Of a stretch of DNA of 24,288 nucleotides, positions 15,746 through 24,246 are shown in pieces. Position numbers and translations under genes: made by a program. Under the pieces are notes generated by a model that saw nothing but the letters and a program-made list of their open reading frames with translations, was not told where the DNA came from and did no database searches. The DNA lies in assembly GCA_964579245.1 (NCBI GenBank), contig CAZOFY010000033.1, positions 1-24,288 of the forward strand, in the 5' to 3' direction. Source of the stretch: Firm-13 sp964579245 (GTDB taxonomy: Bacteria > Bacillota > Clostridia > Saccharofermentanales > Saccharofermentanaceae). Each line of letters starts with the position of its first letter. Position 1 is the first letter of the stretch.

Positions 15746-15787
15746 AACTCCGGTTCGTTGCTTAAAGCAGACGAACCGGAGTTTTTT
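15746..15787 (+). terminator. Strong intrinsic terminator after DUF47
   Basis: AACTCCGGTTCGT (15746-15758) pairs perfectly over 13 bases with ACGAACCGGAGTT (15771-15783), followed by more T to 15787. It lies between two convergent operons. On the minus strand the hairpin is followed only by a mixed T-rich stretch, so it may work in part for the glycosyltransferase too. Confidence 0.92.
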
Positions 15788-15802
15788 ACATTCAGAGGAA
15801 GG

Positions 15803-16522
15803 TTATGGTTGCTTCATACTCTTTTTTATCTGGCGAAAATCTTTCACAGCCTGACGTCCGATACGGAAGATTTTCTTCAGGTTGATCGAGTTGACGCCGC
15901 CCTGACGCGGGCGAAAGGTAATCGGCAGAAACAGGATATTTTCTTTGTTATCCAAAAGTAATACGGTCAAGAGGACATTTGTCAAATTGAAATCTTGAGG
16001 GATTCTTGGAAGGTATTTCTCGAGAATGTCACGCCGCATAAGACGAAATGGCGTGTTGGCATCTGTTATTTTGAGCCCGAATATCAGTCGAAGAACCAGC
16101 TTCAGGACCTTCGTGACAAACACGCGCGAAAATCCATCCTGCCGCTTGTTACGGCTGCCGATAATCGCGGCATATTCTTTGCGCTTATCCCAAAACGAAG
16201 AGAATTCAGAAGGTAAGGTCTGACCGTCACTGTCTGTCTGAAAAATGTAGTCAGCACGCTTGTCTACCGCGTACCGGTAACCATATAGAACTGTCGCACC
16301 GTGACCGCCGTTGCTCTTATTCACAGGATATAATTGAGGAAGTTCTTTGGTAAGTTCATTGAGCCGCTCAAACGTATTGTCCTTGCTGCCATCGTTGATG
16401 ATAATCAGTCGGGAAAGAGGTCCTGACCGAACAACAACTTCATGCCATTCCCTGGCAACAGAATCAATATTCATCTCCTCGTTATAAGCCGGAATGATGA
16501 TATATAGAGAATCCTCCTCCAT
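15803..16522 (-). CDS. Family 2 glycosyltransferase (DPM1-like)
   Basis: This is a GT-A fold glycosyltransferase of 239 residues. The nucleotide-binding start SLYIIIPAYNEEMNIDSVA, LIIINDGSKDNTFERL, SNGGHGATVLYGY and the metal-binding QTDSDGQTLPSEF all match family 2 enzymes near dolichol/polyprenol phosphate mannosyltransferases. ITDANTPFRLMRRDIL follows. The usual C-terminal membrane helices are absent, so it is probably soluble or peripherally bound. The sugar donor and acceptor are unknown. Start at 16522 is chosen because AAAGGG sits 7 bases upstream; a longer frame from 16561 has a basic N-terminus overlapping glf and no clear site. It lies four bases after the glf stop and should be co-transcribed with it. 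Confidence 0.85.
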   Translation of the reverse strand: MEEDSLYIIIPAYNEEMNIDSVAREWHEVVVRSGPLSRLIIINDGSKDNTFERLNELTKELPQLYPVNKSNGGHGATVLYGYRYAVDKRADYIFQTDSDGQTLPSEFSSFWDKRKEYAAIIGSRNKRQDGFSRVFVTKVLKLVLRLIFGLKITDANTPFRLMRRDILEKYLPRIPQDFNLTNVLLTVLLLDNKENILFLPITFRPRQGGVNSINLKKIFRIGRQAVKDFRQIKKSMKQP

Positions 16523-16526
16523 TGTC

Positions 16527-17711
16527 TTACCCTTTCTTCTTGTTCTTTGTCTTGTCCTCATGAATGATCTCCTCAGACAACTGCAGAGCTCGCAGGATTA
16601 CCATATCCATATTGTAATACCTGTATTCAGCAAGACGTCCGCAGAGATGAAGGTTCGAGATTCGCTTTGATAAATCGACATATTGCTCGTACAGGTCGTG
16701 ATTTGAATCACCGGGAATCGGATAATAGGGCTGGAAAAAGCCTCCGGGTCGAAATGCTCTCGGATACTCACGGAGAATTGTCGTATGATTGACGACAATT
16801 TGTAACGTAAGGTGCTTAAATTCGGTAATCCGCGTGAAATCCTCTTCGTTCGGATAATTAACAACTGCCGCACCCTGATAAAAATCCGTATTCAAATCTT
16901 CAAAAACCATCTCAAGGCTTCTGTAAGGGAGCGTCCCGAGCGAATAAGAAAACAGCTCATCAATCGGTCCTGTATATATAAGCGGGCCCTCAAAAGGTAC
17001 ACCGTCCAGTAGGACTTTGCCTCTTGTCTCATCCAGCATGATATGGTCAGATGCCTTTGCATCCAATAAAATGTGAATGTTCGGATGCTTCAGCATCTTT
17101 TCGAAAATAGGCGTAAATCCGTCCATGGGCATCATTTGAATCTCGTCCGAAAAGTAACGATCATCGTCACTTAATACGACAGGAACACGGTTTAGAACTG
17201 AATCATCGACTTCAGCAACGGGAAGACCCCACTGTTTGGCCGTGTAGTTGAGAAAAACGTTCTCAAAAACAAAGTGACCGATTTCCGAAATCGTCTCATC
17301 CGGATGATTCGCGAGCTCCGAAACAAAAACCCGATCGCGCCCGGGAAAATACTGTCCCGCTTTTCTCAAAAAAAGGGAAGCTTTCTCTTCCGGAAAGAAT
17401 GCACGAAGGGAGGTCAGATTGAAGGGAATGGGTACCAGCTGTTCTTTAATTTTTACCAGTACTCTATGAGTATAGGGGTAGAAATCTGAGTATTTACATA
17501 AATAATCATAAACTTTTCTATGATTTGTATGGAAAATATGTGGTCCGTACAAGTGCACTCTTACGCCGTTCGGACGAGTGTGTTCAAACATATTTCCGCC
17601 GATATGACTTCGCTTCTCCATGGCAAGAACAGAATATCCGGCTTGTGCCAGCTCTCTTGCCAATACACTGCCTGCAAAACCCAGACCAACGACTACAGCT
17701 TGCTTCCTCAT
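16527..17711 (-). CDS. glf: UDP-galactopyranose mutase
   Basis: This is a 394-residue FAD enzyme that interconverts UDP-galactopyranose and UDP-galactofuranose, the donor of galactofuranose for surface glycans. The N-terminal Rossmann motif VVVGLGFAGSVLARELAQAG and the FAD-contact MEKRSHIGGNMFE are clear, followed by HLYGPHIFHTNHRKVYDYL with the active-site histidine region, PIPFNLTSL, YTAKQWG, LIYTGPIDELF, and the C-terminal FAD motif LCGRLAEYRYYNMDMVI. Length is typical. GGGAGA lies 7 bases before the ATG. It is divergent from tcdA, and the two-gene unit with the glycosyltransferase is the only glycan gene set in the window. Confidence 0.95.
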   Translation of the reverse strand: MRKQAVVVGLGFAGSVLARELAQAGYSVLAMEKRSHIGGNMFEHTRPNGVRVHLYGPHIFHTNHRKVYDYLCKYSDFYPYTHRVLVKIKEQLVPIPFNLTSLRAFFPEEKASLFLRKAGQYFPGRDRVFVSELANHPDETISEIGHFVFENVFLNYTAKQWGLPVAEVDDSVLNRVPVVLSDDDRYFSDEIQMMPMDGFTPIFEKMLKHPNIHILLDAKASDHIMLDETRGKVLLDGVPFEGPLIYTGPIDELFSYSLGTLPYRSLEMVFEDLNTDFYQGAAVVNYPNEEDFTRITEFKHLTLQIVVNHTTILREYPRAFRPGGFFQPYYPIPGDSNHDLYEQYVDLSKRISNLHLCGRLAEYRYYNMDMVILRALQLSEEIIHEDKTKNKKKG

Positions 17712-17821
17712 GAGATTCTCCCTGTACAGGCAAAATTGTCAATGAATATGTTCTTATTCATTTTATCTTATATTTGTCAAAAGACCAACGGTAATGCAGT
17801 GGTTTGCTCAGGAAATCTTTC

Positions 17822-17849
17822 TTGTGCGGAGGATCATCCGCAGTATGAT
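17822..17849 (+). promoter_or_regulatory. Candidate tcdA promoter with palindrome in the spacer
   Basis: TTGTGC (17822-17827) and TATGAT (17844-17849) with 16-base spacing are a moderate promoter. The 16-base near-palindrome GCGGAGGATCATCCGC (17826-17841, one mismatched pair) fills the spacer. A second TATAAT at 17873-17878 lacks a -35 box. For divergent glf, a minus-strand TTGACA (17780-17775) has only a weak -10. Confidence 0.4.
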
Positions 17850-17901
17850 AAAATCGTATCAGAAAAGAATCATATAATTGAAATAAAACGGGAGAAAAGA
17901 G

Positions 17902-18642
17902 ATGGATCAAAGGTTTGAAAGACAAGTTTTGGTGATTGGGGAGGCAGCGACAGATAGACTCCAGAAATCCTCGGTTGCCGTTTTTGGCATCGGGGGAGTG
18001 GGGTCTTATACGGTTGAAGCTCTGGCGCGTGCCGGAGTTGGTCACCTGTCCTTAATTGACGCAGATGTCGTAAGCCTTTCCAATATCAATCGCCAGCTGA
18101 TCGCATTGACATCAACAATCGGGCGTTCAAAGGTGGAAGTCATGCGAGATCGAGTTCTGGATATTTGGCCCGATGCCGATGTAGAAACGCATCAGGTTTT
18201 CTATTCTGAAGAAAATGCGGAAAAGTTTGATCTGTCAAAGTACTCCTACATCGTTGATGCAATTGATTCGGTATCCTCCAAGATACTTCTGATCGAGCGT
18301 GCGAAGCTCCAAGGTGTCCCGATCATCAGTTGCATGGGAGCTGGTAATAAGCTTGATCCGTCACGATTTGAAATCTCGGATATTTATCAGACAATTGTTT
18401 GTCCCCTGGCGAAGGTCATGCGCCGCGAGCTGCGAAAGCGTGGAATATCCTCGTTAAAAGTCGTCTATTCGAAGGAGGTTCCGATACGATACGATGATCC
18501 GTGCTCCGAGATTGAGAGCTGCGAGTGCGAAGACACTAACACGCCCGCAAATCGAAAACGAGTTCCGGGCAGCGTGTCCTTTGTTCCTTCCGTGGCAGGA
18601 CTGATCATAGCCGGCGAGGTGATCCGGGAGATTGTATTATAA
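17902..18642 (+). CDS. tcdA: tRNA threonylcarbamoyladenosine dehydratase (TcdA/CsdL family)
   Basis: This is a 246-residue E1-like (ThiF/MoeB/HesA) enzyme. TcdA uses ATP to cyclise t6A at position 37 of ANN-decoding tRNAs to ct6A. The protein starts DQRFERQVLVIGEAATDRLQ, then has the nucleotide-binding VFGIGGVGSYTVEALARAGVG, the adenylation motif LIDADVVSLSNINRQ, and DAIDSVSSKILLIERA. The C-terminal RKRVPGSVSFVPSVAGLIIAGEVI matches this subgroup rather than ThiF or MoeB. GGGAGA at about 17890-17895 is the ribosome site. It is a lone gene between two minus-strand units, and no clear terminator separates its end from convergent sbcC 39 bases away. Confidence 0.92.
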   Translation: MDQRFERQVLVIGEAATDRLQKSSVAVFGIGGVGSYTVEALARAGVGHLSLIDADVVSLSNINRQLIALTSTIGRSKVEVMRDRVLDIWPDADVETHQVFYSEENAEKFDLSKYSYIVDAIDSVSSKILLIERAKLQGVPIISCMGAGNKLDPSRFEISDIYQTIVCPLAKVMRRELRKRGISSLKVVYSKEVPIRYDDPCSEIESCECEDTNTPANRKRVPGSVSFVPSVAGLIIAGEVIREIVL

Positions 18643-18681
18643 ACGATTCCTCAAGCAAAAGATCCCCCGGGAATCATGAAC

Positions 18682-21447
18682 CTAAACAACAACAGCAACA
18701 TGGCTGCCTCCGCTGGTGTCCTTGGTAACAACCAATTGCTTGTCAATCTTCAACTTCAGTTCTGATACGTGAGAAATAATACCGACAAGACGGTTCCCTT
18801 CAGTCAATCCGGATAGTGTATTGATTGCCTGCCGCAGCGACTCTTCATCGAGTGAACCGAATCCCTCGTCAACAAACATCGTATCCAGCCGGATACCTCC
18901 TGCGGATGACTGGATCTCATCAGAAAGACCCAGAGCGAGAGATAAAGAGGCTTTGAAGGATTCGCCGCCGGAGAGCGTTTTTACACTTCGCTCGCTGCCG
19001 TTGTAATGATCAATCACACTGAGATCCAGACCACTTTGTTTCTGGTTGTTTTCCGCTTCCGTGCTACGCTTTAATTCATATTGGCCACCGGACATCTTCA
19101 TGAATCTTGTGTTTGCACGTGCAACGATACGGTCGAAATACGTCATCTGAATGTATGTCTCCAGCATGATCTTTTCCTTTCCGCTCAACGTACCGTTCGC
19201 TGTATCGGACAAGGCCTTGACCCATGACCATTTGGACTCTGCAGCTATCAGTTCACCGGCCTGCTTTTGTATGTTTGTCTTGGCACGGAGATTCGACTTC
19301 AAGCGAAGGTCGACGTCAGAGTATACATTCTCGCACTTCTTTTTTTCCTCTTCCAGTCGGAGTTTCTCTTCCATTTCCACCTTCTCATCAATCTCCTCGG
19401 CGGTACTTAGACTTTTTGAGAGACTCTCTTCCTGGCCCTTCAAATGAAGGAGGGAATTGTTTGCTTCTTCGTAATTCTTTTTTGCCTGCTCGAGTGACTT
19501 CAGCAAATCTGATTTAACCTTCTTTAAACGATCAATCTGCTCTGTGGCTGATTTCTTATCAGGGAAGAAAAGCATGCCGGATGCTTCGACCATAGCCTTT
19601 TCCGACTCCAATAAAGAAGCCTCAAGAGCTGTTGCTTCTTGCGTCGAACGGGTTACCAGGTCGCGAAGCTCTTCTTGCTTAAGCTCTGACTTGATCATCC
19701 AATCATTGAGCAGGTCCCTTCTTGCCAGATCCGAGAGTAGCTTATGATGTTTCTTTGATAATGCTTGATGTTCCGCATCGGCCAGCTTGAAGTGAGAGGC
19801 AATCTCATCAGAGACATGATCTATATCAGAGGTACCGATTATATCCAAGGATTTTTTTGTCAGTTCCTCCTGCTTTGCCTGAATCACGCCGCGAAGGGTC
19901 CCGAGCTGCGTGCTGAGTGTCCGCTCAGAGGATTCCGCATACTCGAGGGTTTGCTTGGCTTGCTCCAGTAGGACTTCAGAGGGGGCCTCCTTCGACATTC
20001 CAGCCGGGTTAGGATGTTCTGTCGATCCGCAAACAGGGCAGGGGAGACCATCCACCAGACCGGCTGACAAAATTCCGGCCTGTTCATCCAGAAACAGGCG
20101 ATTCATACGAAGGTACTCGGTCCTCTTTGTACTTGCCTCTTCGACGGCTTTCTTATACATGATCAGAAGATTTTCTTGTTCGCTTACGAGCTTGAGGTAT
20201 TCGTCATTGCTCTTCGAGAGATCAGAGAGTTGCTTGATTCTTTCTTGAGTGACACGGATTCTGCCGCTAATGGATTCCGCTTCCAGACCAGCATCCTTTA
20301 AGCCTTCCGATTCATTTCTATACGTCTTCAAGCGTTCTGTCAGTTCTGACAATTCTTTCTGTCGATCAAGAGAATCACGCTTCTTATTCTCGAGGTCCTT
20401 TGCATTTTGCAGATAAGAGGATCTTTTCGCTTCCAGATCATCATATCGAGAAAGAGTGAATGTGATTGTTGTTATTTGCTCGCTTAATTGAACTCGCTCA
20501 CTCTCGCGGGAGTTTTCCAGTTCAAGTTCAGCCTTCGCGAGAGATAAAGATGTTTCAATCAAGGGCAGTTTCTTGCTAATTTCCATAAGACTTATTCGCG
20601 TCTTATGAATCTCAACGGCCTTTCCAAGCTGCTTATTACTAATCGAAAGCGAAACGTCCAGAGCCTTTCGTTTCTCGTCAAGATCCAGGATCTCGCTCTG
20701 ATCTTTTTCAATAAGGCGGTCAAGAACAGTCAATAAATCGCTAGAATTGGCAGGATTCAGTTTCGCCGCTCGAAGCTCAACAGAAAGAACATCATTCTCG
20801 TCACAGAGAATCCCGTCGGTATACTGACGAACACTATTGCGTAATACCTCACACTCTCTTGTTAATGAGCTTGCCTCCATTTTAAGAATTTCCTGAAGAC
20901 TCTGAAACAGCTCCGTTTTAAAAATCTGGCGGAAAATCCTTTTGCGTTCTTCTGTTGATGCCAAAAGAAGCTTCAGAAAGTCGCCCTGAGCGATCATCGC
21001 TATTTGAGAGAACTGGTTTCTATCAATACCAAGAATGTCTTTGATCGCCTCGTTACAATCTTTGATCTTTGTGATGACTTGTCCGTCAGGCATGATAAGC
21101 TCTGCCTCGGCTTTCTGAAGTGTATTCTTGTCTCCTCGCTTTGACGGGCGCTCATAATCCGGATTTCTGCGGATTTGATATTCCTTTCCGCTATTGGTAA
21201 ACCTTAATTCTACAAAGGTTGGTGTCTCCGGATTCGCGTATTTGGATCGCAGCATATTCGGCTCGCGGTTCGATCCGCTCGCCTCGCCAAATAACGCATA
21301 AGTAATGGCATCGAAGATCGTTGTCTTGCCGGAACCGGTATCTCCTGTAATCAGGTAAAGCCCACTTCGGCCAAGCGCATTAAGATTGATACACGTATTG
21401 CCTGCGTAGGGACCGAAGGCAGATATACATAAATGGACCGGTCTCAT
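18682..21447 (-). CDS. sbcC: Exonuclease subunit SbcC (Rad50-like ATPase)
   Basis: SbcC is the SMC/Rad50-like ATPase of the SbcCD nuclease that opens hairpins and processes blocked DNA ends. The 921-residue protein has Walker A GDTGSGKTT around residues 35-43 after ISAFGPY, a long coiled coil rich in Glu, Lys and Leu, the zinc-hook CPVC with Cys470 and Cys473, a second coiled coil, then TLSGGESFKASLSLALGLSD (signature) and MFVDEGFGSLDEE (Walker B). Length is within the usual range. Its ATG overlaps the sbcD stop as ATGA, so the two subunits are translationally coupled. Confidence 0.95.
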   Translation of the reverse strand: MRPVHLCISAFGPYAGNTCINLNALGRSGLYLITGDTGSGKTTIFDAITYALFGEASGSNREPNMLRSKYANPETPTFVELRFTNSGKEYQIRRNPDYERPSKRGDKNTLQKAEAELIMPDGQVITKIKDCNEAIKDILGIDRNQFSQIAMIAQGDFLKLLLASTEERKRIFRQIFKTELFQSLQEILKMEASSLTRECEVLRNSVRQYTDGILCDENDVLSVELRAAKLNPANSSDLLTVLDRLIEKDQSEILDLDEKRKALDVSLSISNKQLGKAVEIHKTRISLMEISKKLPLIETSLSLAKAELELENSRESERVQLSEQITTITFTLSRYDDLEAKRSSYLQNAKDLENKKRDSLDRQKELSELTERLKTYRNESEGLKDAGLEAESISGRIRVTQERIKQLSDLSKSNDEYLKLVSEQENLLIMYKKAVEEASTKRTEYLRMNRLFLDEQAGILSAGLVDGLPCPVCGSTEHPNPAGMSKEAPSEVLLEQAKQTLEYAESSERTLSTQLGTLRGVIQAKQEELTKKSLDIIGTSDIDHVSDEIASHFKLADAEHQALSKKHHKLLSDLARRDLLNDWMIKSELKQEELRDLVTRSTQEATALEASLLESEKAMVEASGMLFFPDKKSATEQIDRLKKVKSDLLKSLEQAKKNYEEANNSLLHLKGQEESLSKSLSTAEEIDEKVEMEEKLRLEEEKKKCENVYSDVDLRLKSNLRAKTNIQKQAGELIAAESKWSWVKALSDTANGTLSGKEKIMLETYIQMTYFDRIVARANTRFMKMSGGQYELKRSTEAENNQKQSGLDLSVIDHYNGSERSVKTLSGGESFKASLSLALGLSDEIQSSAGGIRLDTMFVDEGFGSLDEESLRQAINTLSGLTEGNRLVGIISHVSELKLKIDKQLVVTKDTSGGSHVAVVV

Positions 21448-22580
21448 CTCTTATCCTCCCATATTCTCTCGATAAGTGAAGATACAAAGGATTTCTGTTC
21501 ATCTAGCAATGGCCGGTTGTTCTGCTTTTCAAAAAAGTCGCCGAACAGCTCGAGCGGTGACTTATTCTCGACACCGTCGGCTCCTGTAATGTTAATATTT
21601 GTCCTCGTTCTTTGGTTGTCATAGTCAAGCTTCATAATATTCGGATAGATCGTGCGAAGCTTACCGAGGGCGTCAACAATATCGTCCTCATCTGTTAGTG
21701 TAATATGGAGATAATCGTCGGTAGAAGTACCATTATAGGAAGACTTAGCTGTCAACTCAGCGTAGCTTCCCTTAATTTCCCGTAAATGATGCCTCGGAAA
21801 CAGCTCGCGAAGTGTGATTCTGACATTGTTCTTCTCGAAAAGCTCGACAACAGTCAGCGATTTAACATGAGAAACCTCCGAAAAAGAATACATCAAAGGT
21901 GTTCCACAGTAACGAATCGTATCTCTGCCAACGGTCTGAGGGCCATGCAGATGACCAAGAGCTACATAGTCAAAGGGATTGAGAACCGAGGTGTCAACGA
22001 CTTCCGTTCCTCCGACAGACAAATCCTCCGATTCGCAGGCTTGCGCTCCGGCGAAAAATTGATGTGTAATCAGTATGCTTCGATGTGATTCGTCAACCGG
22101 CATGTTTGATATGGCTGTCCGAACAGCATCTGTATAAGTCTCTATGGTAGCCTCCGGGAAAAATCGACGCACAATACTCGGCTTAATAAAAGGGAGGAGA
22201 AAGAAATCAACAACACCATACTCATCCGCCAGAGATATTGGAGGCACTGCTCCGGAGTAAACAGGAGACAGGAAAATTCCGCTCTGATCCAATACTCGGG
22301 ATGCAAACGCTATTCGTTCGGGAGAGTCATGATTGCCGCTGATAACAAATATCTTCAGATTTCGCTGAGAAAGCCGGAAAAGAAAGTCATCAAAAAGAGC
22401 AACGGCCTCAGCAGATGGTACAGATTTATCATAAACATCTCCGGCAATCATGACAGCATCCGGAAGCTCTTCATCTATCATATTCAGGATCTTTATAAGA
22501 ATATATTCCTGATCCTCAAGCATCGAGAACTCGTTGACTCGCTTGCCAAGATGTAAATCAGAAAGATGAATCAGCTTCAT
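21444..22580 (-). CDS. sbcD: Exonuclease subunit SbcD (Mre11-like nuclease)
   Basis: SbcD is the Mre11-type metallophosphoesterase nuclease partner of SbcC. The 378-residue protein shows the metal motifs in order: LSDLHLGK at residues 6-13, AGDVYDKS, ISGNHDSPER, LITHQFF and ALGHLHGPQ. The C-terminal part, from about residue 270, fits the SbcC-binding and capping region. A clear GGAGGAG lies just upstream of the ATG. It is first in the sbcDC unit and divergent from uvsE. A minus-strand TATAAT at 22644-22639 could be its -10, with a poor -35. Confidence 0.95.
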   Translation of the reverse strand: MKLIHLSDLHLGKRVNEFSMLEDQEYILIKILNMIDEELPDAVMIAGDVYDKSVPSAEAVALFDDFLFRLSQRNLKIFVISGNHDSPERIAFASRVLDQSGIFLSPVYSGAVPPISLADEYGVVDFFLLPFIKPSIVRRFFPEATIETYTDAVRTAISNMPVDESHRSILITHQFFAGAQACESEDLSVGGTEVVDTSVLNPFDYVALGHLHGPQTVGRDTIRYCGTPLMYSFSEVSHVKSLTVVELFEKNNVRITLRELFPRHHLREIKGSYAELTAKSSYNGTSTDDYLHITLTDEDDIVDALGKLRTIYPNIMKLDYDNQRTRTNINITGADGVENKSPLELFGDFFEKQNNRPLLDEQKSFVSSLIERIWEDKR

Positions 22581-22677
22581 ATTGCTCCTCCATAAGAAAT
22601 GCTAAACAGTGCTGGACACGTTCTTATATTTATGGTCCATTATAATCTTTTTTGCGTACGAATCATGACTCTTTATT

Positions 22678-22706
22678 TCGACAACCGCATCAACAGCTAG
22701 TATAAT
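22678..22706 (+). promoter_or_regulatory. uvsE promoter
   Basis: TCGACA (22678-22683, five of six bases of the consensus) and TATAAT (22701-22706) are separated by 17 bases. The predicted start near 22713 leaves a leader of almost 80 bases. The 210-base divergent gap to sbcD also holds the minus-strand -10 candidate. I saw no GAAC-N4-GTTC SOS box. Confidence 0.65.
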
Positions 22707-22790
22707 TTTGATAAGATAGTGAAAAGATATAGGGTCATTTGAAGATGCATAGTCTATTTTCAATTTGAACCAGTATGGGAGCATCCTATC

Positions 22791-24044
22791 ATGAGTATTG
22801 GATATGCCTGCCTTGCCTTAGCTGTTCCGGGCAGTGAGATGAAAACCTGTATTCAGGCAAATGCAACGGAGAAGAACCTCTTGCATTTGATTGAACATAA
22901 TCTGAATGCCTTGGAAAGTCTTATCGACTACAATATTTCTAATGATATCCGACTTTTTCGCATATCTTCGGATCTGATCCCGTTCGGATCGAGTCTTGCC
23001 AGAGGGATTCCCTGGACGGTTCAGTTCGCCGGCCGGCTGAAAACAATAGGTGACAAGATTAATAGTTCAGGAATGCGTGTCTCGATGCATCCCGGTCAAT
23101 ACACGGTCCTGAACTCTCCGACACCTGATGTTGCATCACGTGCGGTTTTGGATCTGGAATATCACGCGACCGTTTTATCCGTTCTGGGTCTTGATAACAG
23201 ACATAAGATTGTTCTCCATATCGGTGGCACATACGGCGACAAAAAGCAGGCAACAAGGCAGTTTGCCGATGCATATCAGAAGCTGGACAACAAGATCATG
23301 AGACGACTTGTGTTGGAAAACGATGACAGGCTCTACACAATCTCCGATGTTCTGGAGATTGCAAGGAAGGTAGGGGCTCCGGTTATTTTTGATAATCTTC
23401 ATCATGAAGTAAATCCGCCGGATGAGTCCAGGCAAGAGATTGACTGGATCCTGGAGTGCTCAAAGACATGGAAAGAGGAGGACGGTCCGCAAAAGATTCA
23501 TTACTCACAACAAAATCGCGAGAAAAGAACTGGTGCGCATGCGAACACGATTGCGATCGAAGCTTTTTTGAGCTTTTATCATAGCATGCAGAAACTGCCG
23601 GTCGACATTATGCTGGAGGTCAAGGATAAGAATATTTCAGCCGTAAAATGTATCTGCTGTACCTCGAATAAGAGCATCCGATCTCTCGAGGAAGAGTGGG
23701 GAAGATACAAATATCTGGTCTTAGAGAAATCTCCTCGTGGCTACGATTCAATCCGTAAGTTGCTGCGTGACAAGGATTCGTATCCTGCGGTGAGAATGTA
23801 TCAAATGATAGAAGAGGCTCTATCGAGCCCGTTTCATGCCGGCCATGCTGTGAATGCCGCTGAACATGTGTGGGGGTACTTCAAGAATAAAGCAACTCCG
23901 GCAGAGAAGAGTCGGTATCAGAAATTAGCCCAGGCTGTTTTGACCCGTGATTCTGTCGAATCCGATCTTAAAAAGTATCTGTTTTCACTGGCCAAGAAGT
24001 ATGAAGAAAAATATCTTCTGAACGGATACTATTTTTATTCTTGA
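22791..24044 (+). CDS. uvsE: UV damage endonuclease UvsE with C-terminal DUF1722-like extension
   Basis: UvsE (UVDE) nicks DNA 5' of UV photoproducts and abasic sites, starting a repair route independent of UvrABC. Residues 1 to about 310 form the TIM-barrel nuclease, with MSIGYACLALAVPG, RISSDLIPFGSS, SMHPGQYTVLNSP, VLHIGGTYGDK, LENDDRLYTISDVL, FDNLHHEVNPP, KIHYSQQ and LEVKDKNISA, which include the His, Glu and Asp metal ligands. Residues about 330-417 are an addition absent from B. subtilis UvsE (about 320 residues). That tail has NAAEHVWGYFKNKATPAEK and YLLNGYYF, which to my eye resemble DUF1722 (YbgA family). GGGAG at about 22775-22779 is the ribosome site, spaced slightly long. It is divergent from sbcDC. 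Confidence 0.92.
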   Translation: MSIGYACLALAVPGSEMKTCIQANATEKNLLHLIEHNLNALESLIDYNISNDIRLFRISSDLIPFGSSLARGIPWTVQFAGRLKTIGDKINSSGMRVSMHPGQYTVLNSPTPDVASRAVLDLEYHATVLSVLGLDNRHKIVLHIGGTYGDKKQATRQFADAYQKLDNKIMRRLVLENDDRLYTISDVLEIARKVGAPVIFDNLHHEVNPPDESRQEIDWILECSKTWKEEDGPQKIHYSQQNREKRTGAHANTIAIEAFLSFYHSMQKLPVDIMLEVKDKNISAVKCICCTSNKSIRSLEEEWGRYKYLVLEKSPRGYDSIRKLLRDKDSYPAVRMYQMIEEALSSPFHAGHAVNAAEHVWGYFKNKATPAEKSRYQKLAQAVLTRDSVESDLKKYLFSLAKKYEEKYLLNGYYFYS

Positions 24045-24052
24045 AAAGACAC

Positions 24053-24076
24053 GAAAAAGCCCCGATTATCGGGGCT
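24053..24076 (-). terminator. Minus-strand terminator of the small-RNA candidate
   Basis: AGCCCCGA (24058-24065), loop TTA, TCGGGGCT (24069-24076) is a perfect 8-bp GC-rich stem. Read on the minus strand it is followed by TTTTTCGTGTCTTTTC; read on the plus strand it is followed by CTCATCG with no T-run. It therefore terminates a minus-strand transcript coming from the right, not uvsE. Confidence 0.82.
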
Positions 24077-24205
24077 CTCATCGCGATGCATTCGCTTCCT
24101 TCGTGTTGGTTGACTCGTGGGAGCTGTCGCCCCCGACGTCGCTCGGCATACGCGATGCGCATGTCTTGGGTTTTGAGCATGGCTTCGGACTTGTGATAAG
24201 ATGTC
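24058..24205 (-). ncRNA. Candidate structured small RNA of unknown family
   Basis: Between two minus-strand terminators lies a segment with no convincing protein but strong folding potential. CATCGCG plus ATGC on one side (24157-24146, one bulged base) pairs with GCAT plus CGCGATG (24089-24079), an 11-bp closing helix. Inside it GAGC-GAC-GTCG-GGGG-CGAC-A-GCTC folds as a two-step hairpin with a G-only loop, and the adjacent C residues could pair with that loop as a pseudoknot. It ends in the terminator hairpin. A weak promoter, CTGCCA-17-TATTCT, would start it near 24205; a perfect TTGACA at 24206-24201 has no matching -10. The 5' end is uncertain. I do not recognise it as a known riboswitch, tmRNA, SRP or RNase P RNA; 6S-like or another Clostridial class is not excluded. 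Confidence 0.45.
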
Positions 24206-24246
24206 AAATTTAAGAATACGTTATCCAATCGAGAATGGCAGAAAAT

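Noticed and set aside
22745..22768. Seven-codon open frame in the uvsE leader
   Set aside because: Too short and lacking a good ribosome site; no attenuator-like hairpin follows it.
22581..22790. Possible SOS (LexA) control of sbcDC and uvsE
   Set aside because: No GAAC-N4-GTTC or close variant is visible in the divergent gap.
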